From Streptomyces sp. CA-210063 (lineage in GTDB: Bacteria; Actinomycetota; Actinomycetes; Streptomycetales; Streptomycetaceae), in NCBI RefSeq assembly GCF_024612015.1, contig NZ_CP102512.1:6076001-6140000 (forward strand): DNA of 64,000 nucleotides, written 5' to 3'. The notes beneath the pieces were generated by a model. The model did not search any database. It worked only from the letters and a program-made list of their open reading frames with translations, and was not told the DNA's origin. The translations under genes were made by a program, and so were the position numbers. How positions within the stretch are numbered: the stretch's first letter is position 1; every line of letters starts with the position of its first letter. Positions 23,449-31,273 of this stretch are shown in pieces.

Positions 23449-24048
23449 GTGAGGAGGCGCCCCCTCCTCTACCTGGACGTGGACGGGCCGTTGAACCCGT
23501 ACGCCGCGAAGCCGGAGCGGCGGCCCGCCGGGTACACCACGCACCGGATGAAGCCGGACGGCTGGCTCGCCCAACACCCCGGGGAGCCCCCGGCGTACGT
23601 CAAGCCGCTCCGGGTCTGGCTCAACCCGGACCACGGGCGCCGGCTGCTCGACCTGACCGAACTCTTCGATCTGGTGTGGGCGACGACCTGGGGCAGCGAG
23701 GCGAACACGTTCATCGGGCCGGTCATCGGGCTGCCGGAACTGCCCGTGGTCCCCTGGCCGGAGCCACGACGCGACGAGCAGCCGGACACGAATGCCAGGG
23801 TGCCCAGGCTGTTCTGGAAGACCCCGCACCTCGTCGAGCACGCGGCCGGCCGCCCGTTCGCCTGGGTCGACGACGAACTCGGCGCCGCCGACCGGGCCTT
23901 CGTCACGGCCCACCACGCCGCCTCCGCGCTGCTTCACCACGTGGATCCCCGACTCGGCCTGCGCGAACCGGACTTCGCCGCACTCACGGCCTTCGGACGG
24001 GAGACACTCACGGACGGAACAGGCGACAGAGGGATGGTCGACGGATGA
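23449..24048 (+). CDS. HAD-like family protein
   Basis: A 199-residue protein opening with RPLLYLDVDGPLNPY, which contains the D-x-D-G nucleophile motif of HAD phosphatases, and with later LVWATTWGSEAN (motif II-like Thr) and FAWVDDELGAADR (acidic motif IV-like). This set is that of small HAD proteins common in actinobacteria, often annotated only as hypothetical. The probable activity is phosphatase on an unknown metabolite. GTG 23449 is chosen; GTG 23446 is equally possible. The stop overlaps the next ATG by 4 bp. The 217 bp before it hold no recognisable feature. Confidence 0.75.
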   Translation: MRRRPLLYLDVDGPLNPYAAKPERRPAGYTTHRMKPDGWLAQHPGEPPAYVKPLRVWLNPDHGRRLLDLTELFDLVWATTWGSEANTFIGPVIGLPELPVVPWPEPRRDEQPDTNARVPRLFWKTPHLVEHAAGRPFAWVDDELGAADRAFVTAHHAASALLHHVDPRLGLREPDFAALTAFGRETLTDGTGDRGMVDG

Positions 24049-24581
24049 TCGTGTGGGTGAACGGGGCCTTCGGGAGCGGCAAGACCACGCTGGTGGAGGA
24101 GCTGCGGGGGCGGTGGCCCGAGGCGGTGGTGTTCGATCCGGAGATGGTCGGCTATGTCCTGCGGGAGATCGTGGAGGTGCCCACCGGGGACTTCCAGGAT
24201 CTACGGCTGTGGCGGCGCCAGGTGGCCGAGTTCGTGGTCGGGCTGGTGGAGGAGTACCGGCGGCCGGTGCTGGTGCCGATGACCCTGGTCAATCCCTCTT
24301 ACGTGGAAGAGGTGTTCGGCGCGATCGGGGCCGCCGGCCTCACTGTCCAGCACTTCTTCCTCAAGGTGCCCGAGGACGTACTGATCGCACGGATCGACGG
24401 CCGCAGCTTCACACCGGACCGCCCCGAGCAGGACGAACGCGTCCGGCGGTGGTGCAAGGACCGCATCGCGGCCTGCGCGGCCGCGGTCGACACCCTGCCC
24501 GCCGACACGGTCTTCCTGGACGGCGAAGCCGGCCCCGGCGAGCTGGCCGACGTCGTGCTTCGCCATGTGGCCGCCGGGTGA
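24045..24581 (+). CDS. P-loop NTPase, TmrB-like
   Basis: A 178-residue protein that opens with a Walker A motif (MIVWVNGAFGSGKTTL) and has a DPEMVGYVLR segment characteristic of the TmrB family (ATP-binding tunicamycin-resistance protein), then VLVPMTLVNPSYVEEVFG and HFFLKVPEDVLIARI. It is probably a small-molecule kinase or ATP-dependent resistance factor. It overlaps the HAD-like gene by 4 bp (ATGA) and is likely co-expressed with it. TmrB function is inferred from the N-terminal motif alone. Confidence 0.75.
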   Translation: MIVWVNGAFGSGKTTLVEELRGRWPEAVVFDPEMVGYVLREIVEVPTGDFQDLRLWRRQVAEFVVGLVEEYRRPVLVPMTLVNPSYVEEVFGAIGAAGLTVQHFFLKVPEDVLIARIDGRSFTPDRPEQDERVRRWCKDRIAACAAAVDTLPADTVFLDGEAGPGELADVVLRHVAAG

Positions 24582-24606
24582 GGGGTGTAGTGCGCCGGGC
24601 CCGGTC

Positions 24607-25143
24607 CTAGTCGCTGAGGTCCTGCTTCGGCGGCTCCCCGCGGCCGACCGACAGGGACCAGCGGACGCCCGGCGCGGCGGTGACGGAGACGGTGCCCGCG
24701 CGGTCCGCTCCATCGAGGCCGAACACGTTGTGGACGCTGGTCACTTGGCCTTCGCGGCAGTTCACGGGAAAGGAGGCGTCCATGGGGCGGAGCACGACCT
24801 CGATCCTGCCCTTGCCCTCGCAGCTCACCGTGATGCCCAGGGCCTCGCCGTCGCCCTTCTTCGCCTTGCCGAACTCCAGGGACGCGCTGTCCCGCGTCCG
24901 GTCCTGACGCAGGACCATGCGGTCGCCCATCAAGTCCGGGGCGCCTTCGGCCAACTCGTCGGCCGCGGACACCTCGTCGGTGTCCGCGGCCGGCGTCGCT
25001 TTCGCCGGGCTCGGCTCGGCCGATCGTACGGACCGCGTGTTCGTCCCCGTGTCGCCGTCCGACGAGCAGGCGGTGGTGGAGAGGAGGGTGGCCGCCGACA
25101 GCAGCGTCAGGGCGGCGAGTGTGCGGCGTGGCATGCGTGACAT
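24607..25143 (-). CDS. Putative lipoprotein
   Basis: A 178-residue protein with signal sequence RRTLAALTLLSAATLLSTTAC and a lipobox (STTAC, Cys26), followed by a Ser/Pro/Thr linker (about 27-55). The folded part (about 60-178) has a second cysteine pair (VSCEGKGRIEV and PVNCREGQV), probably one disulfide. No family was recognised. It is expected at the outer face of the membrane. It converges with the TmrB-like gene. Confidence 0.78.
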   Translation of the reverse strand: MSRMPRRTLAALTLLSAATLLSTTACSSDGDTGTNTRSVRSAEPSPAKATPAADTDEVSAADELAEGAPDLMGDRMVLRQDRTRDSASLEFGKAKKGDGEALGITVSCEGKGRIEVVLRPMDASFPVNCREGQVTSVHNVFGLDGADRAGTVSVTAAPGVRWSLSVGRGEPPKQDLSD

Positions 25144-25274
25144 GAACGACCCCCGTCAGTCGGCCCGTCGGTGGCGGGCCAGGTCGTGATCGTGACACCG
25201 GGCCCGGAACGGCAACAAGGCGAAAGCGCAAGTTCAGAGCTGGATCTGAGGTTGCCGCCGCTCCCTCGGAACTC

Positions 25275-26201
25275 CTATGAATGACCCGCTGTCACCGTCG
25301 TGACGCGGGCGACGGTGCCGATCTCCAGCGCCGTCCACAGCGAGCCGTCCGGGCCGAGGGCGATGCCGTGGGGTTCCGAGGACGGGGTGGGCAGGTCGTG
25401 TTCCCGGATGTCGTGGCTACGGCCGTCCGTCGTGATCCGGCCCACACGGTTGGCGCCCCACTCGGTGAACCAGCAACTGCCGTCGGCGCCCGCGGCGATG
25501 GCGTGCGGGCGTGACGCGCGGTCCGGGAGGGGGAATGCGTCGATCTTCCCGTCCGGTGTGATCCGACCGATCCGCCCGGCCCCGATCTCGACGAACCACA
25601 GGGCCCCGTCACCACCGGCGGCGATCCCCACCGGCGCGGCGCTCGGCGTCGGCAGCGGATGGACTGTGACCTCCCCGTCGAGCGTCATGGCACCGATCGC
25701 GTTCGCCTGGTTCATCGTGAACCACAGCCGGCCGTCCGGCCCGGCGGCGATGGCCGACGGAAACGCCCCGGAGAGCGGCAGCGGGAATTCGCCGACCTCC
25801 CCCTCGGTCGTGATCCGGCCGATCCGGTCGACCCCCGCCTCCGTGAACCACAACGCGCCATCGGGGCCGACAGCGATCCCGAACGGGCCGGCGTCCGGCG
25901 TCGGCAACGGGAAGGACGTGACCTCTCCGTCCGTCGTGATCCGACCGATCCGATGCCCCCGGAACTCCGTGAACCACAGCGCCCCGTCGGGCCCGGCAGC
26001 GATGACCGACGGCCCACCGGAGCTCGATTCCAGCGCGTACGACGTGGTCTCACCGGCGAGCGTGATCCTGCCGATCCGCCCGGCATGAACCATGGTGAAC
26101 CACAGCGCGCCGTCCGGCCCGGCGGTGATCCCGTACGGCCCCGCCTCGGCGTCGGAGACGGTGAACTCCGTGATGGATACGGTCGTCGGGCGAGAAGGCA
26201 T
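25275..26201 (-). CDS. vgb: Virginiamycin B lyase-like seven-bladed propeller
   Basis: A 308-residue protein made almost wholly of repeats of G-P-D-G-A-L-W-F-T ... G-R-I-G-R-I-T-x-x-G-E, seven copies, giving a seven-bladed beta-propeller. Vgb linearises streptogramin B by cleaving the ester between threonine and phenylglycine, using a His/Glu pair in the last blades. Here RPHAIAAGADGS and EPHGIALGPDGSLWTALE provide candidates. ATG 26201 has GAGGAAC upstream. Streptomyces carry many Vgb-like proteins, and some may act on other substrates. It is divergent from a methyltransferase, with no shared operon evidence. Confidence 0.82.
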   Translation of the reverse strand: MPSRPTTVSITEFTVSDAEAGPYGITAGPDGALWFTMVHAGRIGRITLAGETTSYALESSSGGPSVIAAGPDGALWFTEFRGHRIGRITTDGEVTSFPLPTPDAGPFGIAVGPDGALWFTEAGVDRIGRITTEGEVGEFPLPLSGAFPSAIAAGPDGRLWFTMNQANAIGAMTLDGEVTVHPLPTPSAAPVGIAAGGDGALWFVEIGAGRIGRITPDGKIDAFPLPDRASRPHAIAAGADGSCWFTEWGANRVGRITTDGRSHDIREHDLPTPSSEPHGIALGPDGSLWTALEIGTVARVTTVTAGHS

Positions 26202-26332
26202 GGGTTCGGGTTCCTCTGGTCGGCGGTCGGCGGTCGACGCACAGCGTTTCAAGGCCTCCGCGTCTGTGTCCCCTGAATTCTGGCCGGGCGGAGGGGAGTT
26301 GATGGCTGGCTCTGCCCGATACCTTCGGCCGC

Positions 26333-27070
26333 ATGGCTGACGAGATCTTCCATGACCGACGGCTGGCCGAGCTGTACGACCCTCTCGACCCCGACCGCAG
26401 TGACCTGGACGCCTACCTTCTGCTCGCGGAGGAGTTCGGCGCGAGGCAGGTGCTGGACATCGGCTGCGGGACGGGCGTGTTCGCGCTGCTGCTGGCGGAG
26501 CGCGGGGTGGAGGTCGTCGGGCTCGACCCGGCCGGAGCCTCCCTCGACGTCGCGCGGGCCAAACCGGGGGCGGACGGGGTCCGTTGGATCCACGGTGACG
26601 CAACGGCGCTTCCCCCGCTCCAGGTCGACCTCGTCACGATGACGGCCAACGTGGCGCAGGCGATCGTCGACCCGGAGGTATGGCGACGAACCCTCGCGGG
26701 CGCCCACGAGGCACTGCGACCGGGCGGCCGTCTCGTCTTCGAGACCCGCGACCCGGCCGGGCGGGCCTGGGAGACGTGGAATCGCGAGGACTCGTACACG
26801 GTCACCGACGTACCGGGCTTCGGCACGGTCGAGAGCTGGGTCGAGCTGATCGAGGTCACCGGCCCGCTGGTGACGTTCCGCTGGCACCACGACTTCGACG
26901 ATGGCACTGGCACCGGCCTCACCTCCGACTCCACCCTCAGATTCCGCGAGCGACACGAGATCGAGGCGGATCTGGCAGCCTGCGGATACGTACGGGAAGA
27001 CGTACGGGAGGCTCCTGACCGACCCGGGAAGGAGTTCGTGTTTGTGGCGCGTCGGCCACCGACGGTATGA
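26333..27070 (+). CDS. Class I SAM-dependent methyltransferase
   Basis: A 245-residue methyltransferase with motif I VLDIGCGTGVFALLLAERG (about 39-57), acidic motif II VVGLDPAGASLDVA, then GDATALPP, and the motif IV/V area RPGGRLVFETRDP. The N-terminus (FHDRRLAELYDPL) and the fold fit the ubiE/Methyltransf_25 type. The substrate is unknown. It has the promoter region shared with vgb and is followed by 200 bp containing a DUF397 remnant. Confidence 0.88.
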   Translation: MADEIFHDRRLAELYDPLDPDRSDLDAYLLLAEEFGARQVLDIGCGTGVFALLLAERGVEVVGLDPAGASLDVARAKPGADGVRWIHGDATALPPLQVDLVTMTANVAQAIVDPEVWRRTLAGAHEALRPGGRLVFETRDPAGRAWETWNREDSYTVTDVPGFGTVESWVELIEVTGPLVTFRWHHDFDDGTGTGLTSDSTLRFRERHEIEADLAACGYVREDVREAPDRPGKEFVFVARRPPTV

Positions 27071-27083
27071 CCGATTAAGACCT

Positions 27084-27147
27084 GTACGCAGGATTCGCCC
27101 TGGCCGCAGTAGGACGACTTCTGCGGGCGGGAGTACTTCGCGAAACG
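27084..27147 (-). pseudogene. DUF397 fragment, partial copy of the gene at 28366-28611
   Basis: Read leftward this gives FAKYSRPQKSSYCGQGESCVQV, which matches the N-terminal WQKSSYCSQGESCVHV of the complete DUF397 gene. At DNA level 27086-27124 and 28556-28594 are 39-bp direct repeats differing at about two positions. The frame then runs into unrelated codons. A 1.4-kb segment with a membrane-protein gene and a transposase remnant lies between the two repeats. Confidence 0.6.
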
Positions 27148-27276
27148 TCTCCCCACCAGCCGCGTGATATGTCGGTCGAGATGTCGACCACCTTGCGGCG
27201 GTGATGGGGGACGAGCCTGCCTGACCGTTCGAAGGCTCACTAGAGTCAGGGGCCTTGGCGAGTCAGGGGGAGCATC

Positions 27277-27900
27277 GTGACCGTAGCTGTAGGCATCTTC
27301 GATCTGTTCACCTATGCCATTCCCGGAGCACTGCATCTATCCTTGATCATTTACGTGCTCGCACGCTTGAACCTCATGGATCCCACAACTCTGGCCTCGG
27401 CACCGTCAGTGCTACAGGTGATCGGAGCCGCCGTTGCCAGTTACCTGTTGGGGCATCTCGCCTATCCTCTGAGTGCCCTCCTGGACAAGGTGGCACCGCG
27501 TTGGAACTGGAGTGTCGAGAACGCTCGTTTTGAATTCGTGGCCAGAGTGCCAGAAGCCCGGGACCGAGCCTTCGTGCGCGCTGATGCATCTCTGCTGTTG
27601 GCTGCGGCGGAACTCCACAACAAGGAGGCAGCGGGCGAGATCACTCGGCTGCAAGGCCTCGCGTTGATGTTGCGGAACTCGGCCCTCGCCCTGGTGTTCG
27701 CGCTCGTCGTCGCGGTGATCGAGCTCGTCATGGGGCCCGATCGTGTGCTGGCAGGAGGCTGTGCCGCACTGTTCCTCGTAAGCCTGACCGCCGCAATCAG
27801 ACACGGGCGCCGGGTGCGGCACTGGGACCGCCTGAAGACGCTGGAGCTCTGCTTCTGGATTCCGGACATCGACGACAGATTCGGCTCCAACCACCGGTGA
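27277..27900 (+). CDS. Hypothetical membrane protein
   Basis: A 207-residue protein from GTG 27277 with GGGGGAGC upstream. It has four predicted membrane segments in two pairs (about 8-28, 43-63; about 128-148, 150-168) separated by a soluble region (about 70-125: ALLDKVAPRWNWSVENARFEFVARVPEARDRAFVRAD). The C-terminus is basic then acidic (FWIPDIDDRFGSNHR). GC content and codon bias are lower than its neighbours, consistent with acquisition. No family recognised. It lies in the segment flanked by DUF397 direct repeats. Confidence 0.72.
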   Translation: MTVAVGIFDLFTYAIPGALHLSLIIYVLARLNLMDPTTLASAPSVLQVIGAAVASYLLGHLAYPLSALLDKVAPRWNWSVENARFEFVARVPEARDRAFVRADASLLLAAAELHNKEAAGEITRLQGLALMLRNSALALVFALVVAVIELVMGPDRVLAGGCAALFLVSLTAAIRHGRRVRHWDRLKTLELCFWIPDIDDRFGSNHR

Positions 27901-27959
27901 CCGACCCTAGTGGTGCGCCGCGGAAGTTCCGCCGATGACCATCGGCCCGTTGACCGGGC

Positions 27960-28254
27960 ATGGTGCTTGATCCTGACGATCGGTGTGCGCTTGAGGAACG
28001 GGTACGTGCGCATACCATTCCGCAGCGTGCTGCCCGTCGTGCGCACATAGTCCTGCTGACTGCTGGAGGGTGCCCGGCGTGGCGGGCAGCGGAGATCGTC
28101 CGGGAGGATGTCTCCACGGTGGTGCGGTGGCGGGACCGGTACGCCGGGGAGGGGCTGGCCGGGCTGGAGGACCGGCCCCGCTCGTGCCGGCCGCCCGTCT
28201 ACGGGCCGGAGGTGCGGCTGCGGATCGTGGAGGCGGCGTGGGCGGACGACAGGG
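27960..28254 (+). pseudogene. N-terminal remnant of an IS630-type transposase
   Basis: The translation ERVRAHTIPQRAARRAHIVLLTAGGCPAWRAAEIV ... VVRWRDRYAGEGLAGLEDRPRSCRPPVYGPEVRLRIVEAA is the helix-turn-helix DNA-binding region of IS630-family (and related IS) transposases. After about 95 codons it runs into a G-tract (AGGGGGGGGCGGGG) and loses similarity. The DDE catalytic domain is absent. No terminal inverted repeats or TA duplication were found. It is a dead fragment. Confidence 0.75.
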
Positions 28255-28365
28255 GGGGGCGGGGCGGCGACGGGGGGCGGCCCGCCGGTGTGCTGCGTCA
28301 CCGTCGCTCCAACTGCCGTGTGGGGGCACCGAGTTCCCAGACGACTTCGAACGCGGAGTTGAGCG

Positions 28366-28611
28366 TCAGCCGCGGTGTTGGCTCTCTTTCAGCGAGCGCA
28401 GCAGGGCGCCGAAGGCGGAAGGAGCGGCGTCGAGTACGGCTTGGGTGGGGTCGGCGCTTTCGGTGAGGTGGATGGTGGTGGGGTCGGCGGATATGTGGAC
28501 GCAGGCTTTGCCTTCTTGGCAGTGGGACGACTTCGGCGCGGTGGCGGCGACGTGGACGCAGGATTCGCCCTGGGAGCAGTAGGACGACTTCTGCCAGGCG
28601 TAGGCGGTCAT
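28366..28611 (-). CDS. DUF397 protein with duplicated Cys motif
   Basis: An 81-residue DUF397-family protein. The hallmark K-S-S-x-C-x-x-G-x-x-C-V-x-V occurs twice (WQKSSYCSQGESCVHVAA and PKSSHCQEGKACVHISA), then a C-terminal helix FGALLRSLKESQ. Usual DUF397 proteins are about 60-70 residues with one motif. DUF397 proteins work with an XRE partner encoded next door, as in the known WhiJ system, where the small protein relieves DNA binding by its WhiJ-like partner. The XRE gene ends 10 bp upstream, so both are one transcript. Confidence 0.85.
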   Translation of the reverse strand: MTAYAWQKSSYCSQGESCVHVAATAPKSSHCQEGKACVHISADPTTIHLTESADPTQAVLDAAPSAFGALLRSLKESQHRG

Positions 28612-28621
28612 ACGGGTCCTC

Positions 28622-29473
28622 TCACAGTTCGGTGGCCAGGCTGTGGATGAAGTCTCGGGTCTGTTCCGGGGAAAGTGCTACGGACTCCATGCGTTGCAGC
28701 AGATTTCGGTACGTGTCCAGCGCGGATTCGGCATCGACAAGGGCTGGGCCGTGCGACTGGTCCAGGGAGACCGTGTCCAGCCGAGGGGTAGCGCCATGGA
28801 TGTAGAGGAAGGTCTGTCCGGAGCCCGGGTAGGCGCCGATGGCGAAGGGGATCACCTGGATCGTGATGGTGTCGCGTTCGCTCTGCACCAGGAGGTGCTT
28901 CAGCTGCCGCTTGGCGACGGTGGGACCGCCGACGGGCACGCGGAGGGCGGCCTCGTGGATGATCGCCTGGTACGGCACCGGGTGCTCCTGGTCCAGTAGT
29001 CCCTGGCGCTGTAGTCGGTGGTTCACCCGGAGTTCGATGTCACGGCGGCTGAACTCCGGCACGCCCTGCTCATAGATGGCGCGGGCATGGTCGGCGAGTT
29101 GAAGAAGGCCGGGGATGTGCGCCGTGTTGGCCGCCTGGAGCCGGACGGCGTGGTGCTCGATCTCCGCCAGGTCGAGCAGAGCCGCCGGGAGTGCCTCGCG
29201 AAATGTCTCCCACCACCCGCCCTTGCGCTCAGAGGCCAGTTCGATCAGGCCGTCGATGTGGGCCTTGTCGGAGCAGCGGTAGATGCGGGCCAGAGCACGC
29301 AGCCGGTCGGCGCTCACGCCGAACCGGCTGGCTTCGATGTTGCTGAGCTGCGCCTGACTGACGCCGAGTTGACGGGCCCCTTCAGTGACGGACAAGCCCG
29401 CCCGTTCCCGGAGTCTCCGCAGCTCCGTGCCCAGACGAATGCGGCGGGCGGTCCTGGCGGTTTTGGGAGCCAT
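28622..29473 (-). CDS. XRE-family regulator, WhiJ/Scr1-type
   Basis: A 283-residue protein. The N-terminal HTH_3 (about 15-70: LGTELRRLRERAGLSVTEGARQLGVSQAQLSNIEASRFG) is followed by the DUF5753 domain (about 85-280) with YEQGVPEFSRRDIELRVNHRLQRQGLL and VPYQAIIHEAALR. This is the architecture of the large Streptomyces family of WhiJ-like developmental regulators paired with DUF397 proteins. The divergent HATPase gene at 29706 completes the common triad. The intergenic region has a GAGGT-AAA-ACCTC palindrome as candidate operator. Confidence 0.9.
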   Translation of the reverse strand: MAPKTARTARRIRLGTELRRLRERAGLSVTEGARQLGVSQAQLSNIEASRFGVSADRLRALARIYRCSDKAHIDGLIELASERKGGWWETFREALPAALLDLAEIEHHAVRLQAANTAHIPGLLQLADHARAIYEQGVPEFSRRDIELRVNHRLQRQGLLDQEHPVPYQAIIHEAALRVPVGGPTVAKRQLKHLLVQSERDTITIQVIPFAIGAYPGSGQTFLYIHGATPRLDTVSLDQSHGPALVDAESALDTYRNLLQRMESVALSPEQTRDFIHSLATEL

Positions 29474-29517
29474 GGGCCAACTCTCCTCGGAAAGCAGCAC
29501 GTTGCTGTCACCCACAC

Positions 29518-29530
29518 GAGGTAAAACCTC
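29518..29530. promoter_or_regulatory. Palindrome GAGGT-AAA-ACCTC, candidate XRE operator
   Basis: A perfect 5-bp-arm palindrome 45 bp upstream of the XRE start, with an adjacent CACGTG. It lies in an AT-richer stretch (29518-29570) likely to hold the module's promoters. Binding by the XRE protein is inferred from position only. Confidence 0.45.
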
Positions 29531-29705
29531 ACGTGATTGCAGAAATGGGAAATGTATTAAGTGGGGAGCCGCTAGCTTACTGGTAGGCGCCCCGCCCAGA
29601 AGCGCCCCGCTCGACGGAGCGGCGACGGCCACTGGGCATTGACTCGACACCGACTTCGACTCCTCATCGGCACCATTCAACTCCCCTCAGTGACCGGAGA
29701 CTTCC

Positions 29706-30128
29706 ATGGCCACCGTATCCCCGTCGCTCGACTACATCCTCCGCCTTCCGCGTGACCTGCGGTCCCCAGGCGTCGCCCGCGCCACCCTCCGTGCCGTCCT
29801 CGCCGCCCACGACCTCGCCGAATTCACCCCCACCGCCGAGCTGCTGGCCACCGAACTGCTCACCAACGCGCATCAGCACACCGAGCGGGAGTACGCCCTG
29901 CGGGTCCTTGAGACCGGTGGGCGGCTTCGGGTGGGGGTGTGGGACAGGGACCGGAGGGTGCCGCCCGGATTCAAGGGGGACGTACCCGTGGAGGCCGATG
30001 CCGAGTGTGGGCGGGGGCTGCACCTCGTACGAGCCTGCGCCGAGGAGCTGGGCGTCTCCGTGCTGCGGGACCTTGGCGTCTCGTACGACGGAAAGCTGCT
30101 CTGGGCCGACTGCGGGGGCGTCGCGTGA
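29706..30128 (+). CDS. HATPase_c (anti-sigma/histidine-kinase-like ATP-binding) protein
   Basis: A 140-residue GHKL ATPase. The N-box is LATELLTNAHQHT, G1 is LRVGVWDRDRRVPP and G2 is ECGRGLHLVRACAEELGV. The size and lack of a dimerisation domain match the single-domain RsbW/SpoIIAB-like family abundant in Streptomyces near XRE-DUF397 genes. Such proteins may bind a sigma factor, but no sigma or anti-anti-sigma gene is nearby. ATG 29706 follows GGAGACTTCC. It is divergent from the XRE gene and 48 bp from the next gene. Confidence 0.88.
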   Translation: MATVSPSLDYILRLPRDLRSPGVARATLRAVLAAHDLAEFTPTAELLATELLTNAHQHTEREYALRVLETGGRLRVGVWDRDRRVPPGFKGDVPVEADAECGRGLHLVRACAEELGVSVLRDLGVSYDGKLLWADCGGVA

Positions 30129-30175
30129 TGACCGGGACGGGTTTGGCGTGCGGAGGGATACTGGGAGGTGGAGCC

Positions 30176-30475
30176 ATGACCGTTCAGCAGGAGCAGACCA
30201 TGAGCGCACCGCAGGAGCACGACTGGGTGGCGATGCCCCTCCCGGAGATCCGGACCGTGGACGACCTGCGCAGCGCGCTCAGCCGGTACGGGTTCCCCGG
30301 TGACCGGGAGCGGTTCGAGGAGGAACTGGCGGCGGCCATAGGTGCCTCCCCGACGGACGACTTCGAGGGCGCCACGGCCGTGGTCAGGGCCTATCGCCAC
30401 CGGGTCCGTATCAGGAACTCGGCCGAGATCATGACAGCCCTCGAAGAAGCACGTGCCGGAGGCGGCGGCACATGA
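30176..30475 (+). CDS. DUF6247-like small protein, putative antitoxin
   Basis: A 99-residue acidic protein. ATG 30176 is preferred (GGGAGGTGGAGCC just upstream) over ATG 30128. The core MPLPEIRTVDDLRSALSRYGFPGDRERFEEELAAA parallels MPELTPDALRAAVTRIAPSRVPALTQHLFEA of the protein at 44793, so the two are paralogues. I recall that protein type as DUF6247. The 4-bp overlap (ATGA) with a RelE-sized downstream gene gives the layout of a type II toxin-antitoxin pair. No DNA-binding motif is evident. Toxin-antitoxin function is inference. Confidence 0.6.
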   Translation: MTVQQEQTMSAPQEHDWVAMPLPEIRTVDDLRSALSRYGFPGDRERFEEELAAAIGASPTDDFEGATAVVRAYRHRVRIRNSAEIMTALEEARAGGGGT

Positions 30476-30753
30476 GCGAGGTCCCGCTGGAGGAGGCCGA
30501 GCCCGCCAGGAAGGCGTACGGCGACCTTACGGAGGGAGAGCGGGAAGTGGTCCGGGACGCGCTTTCGGTCATCGCGCGGGACCCGGCGGCCGGCCGTGAG
30601 ATCCCGGGGTGGCGGCCGCCGTCCGTGGAGTACACGTACACGACACCGCTCGCCGCCGATTCGGCCGAGGCGATCACCGTCGTGTACACGCACACCGGGG
30701 GCATGGGCGTGACTGTCGTCTACTACTTTCGTGACCCGCAGGTGGTGGACTGA
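30472..30753 (+). CDS. RelE/ParE-sized protein, putative toxin partner
   Basis: A 93-residue protein: helical YGDLTEGEREVVRDALSVIARDPAAGREIPGW, then beta-strands VEYTYTTPL, AITVVYTHT, GVTVVYYFRDP. The helix pair with a D-P-x-x-G turn followed by a sheet with V-V-Y is the arrangement of RelE/ParE folds. Catalytic residues of RelE are not identifiable, so it could be a divergent toxin or another small fold. It is translationally coupled to the preceding gene and converges with the deazaflavin oxidoreductase. Confidence 0.55.
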   Translation: MSEVPLEEAEPARKAYGDLTEGEREVVRDALSVIARDPAAGREIPGWRPPSVEYTYTTPLAADSAEAITVVYTHTGGMGVTVVYYFRDPQVVD

Positions 30754-30766
30754 GCCCGCGGCACCC

Positions 30767-31207
30767 TCAGTCCCGCAGATCCACCCGCACCGTCAGCAGC
30801 TCCGCCCCCAGCACCCGTACCGCCGCGCTGTTCATGCGGGGCAGGGTCCGCAGGCGGGTGATCGGGTCGTCGTCCGGGAGGAGGTGGGCCGTGCCCTCGT
30901 GCCAGCGGCCACGGATGCGGACGCGGACCGATGGGTCGGCCTTGATGTTGCGGATGTAGTGGGACTTGTCGCCGTATTCGGAGACGAGCCAGAACGTGTT
31001 GCCGATGCGGCGGCCGCCGATGGGGGTGCGGCGGGGGAGGCCGGACGTGCGGCCGGTGGTCTCCAGGACGGTCTGGAGCGGGACGCGGCGGAGGACCGGG
31101 TTGGCGACGTGGCGCTGGAAGGCCGTGACGACGCGCTGCTTGAGGCCTGGACGGCCTGAACGGCCCGGACGGCCCGGATGGTCGGCGGGGTCCGCATTGC
31201 GGGACAT
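30767..31207 (-). CDS. Deazaflavin-dependent (DDN-type) nitroreductase-family oxidoreductase
   Basis: A 146-residue split-beta-barrel protein. LLETTGRTSGLPRRTPIGGRRIGNTFWLVSEYGDKSHYIRNIKADPSVRVRIRGRWHEGTA contains the features of the Ddn/FDOR-A group that binds F420 (YG-x-K-x-x-W/Y-x-x-N, strand R-G-R-W). The preceding 20 residues are Arg/Gly/Pro-rich. It probably reduces quinones or nitro-type substrates with F420H2. FbiC is 6 kb away. It appears monocistronic, divergent from the EEP gene. Confidence 0.85.
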   Translation of the reverse strand: MSRNADPADHPGRPGRSGRPGLKQRVVTAFQRHVANPVLRRVPLQTVLETTGRTSGLPRRTPIGGRRIGNTFWLVSEYGDKSHYIRNIKADPSVRVRIRGRWHEGTAHLLPDDDPITRLRTLPRMNSAAVRVLGAELLTVRVDLRD

Positions 31208-31273
31208 CGGCGTGGTTCTCCTCGGGGTGTGGGAGGTACGGGGTACAGGATCGGGTACGGGTGAAGGCGGTGG

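Noticed and set aside
29518..29600. AT-rich patch as a possible attachment site or origin
   Set aside because: No integrase, tRNA, DnaA-box cluster or replication gene is linked; a promoter region explains it.
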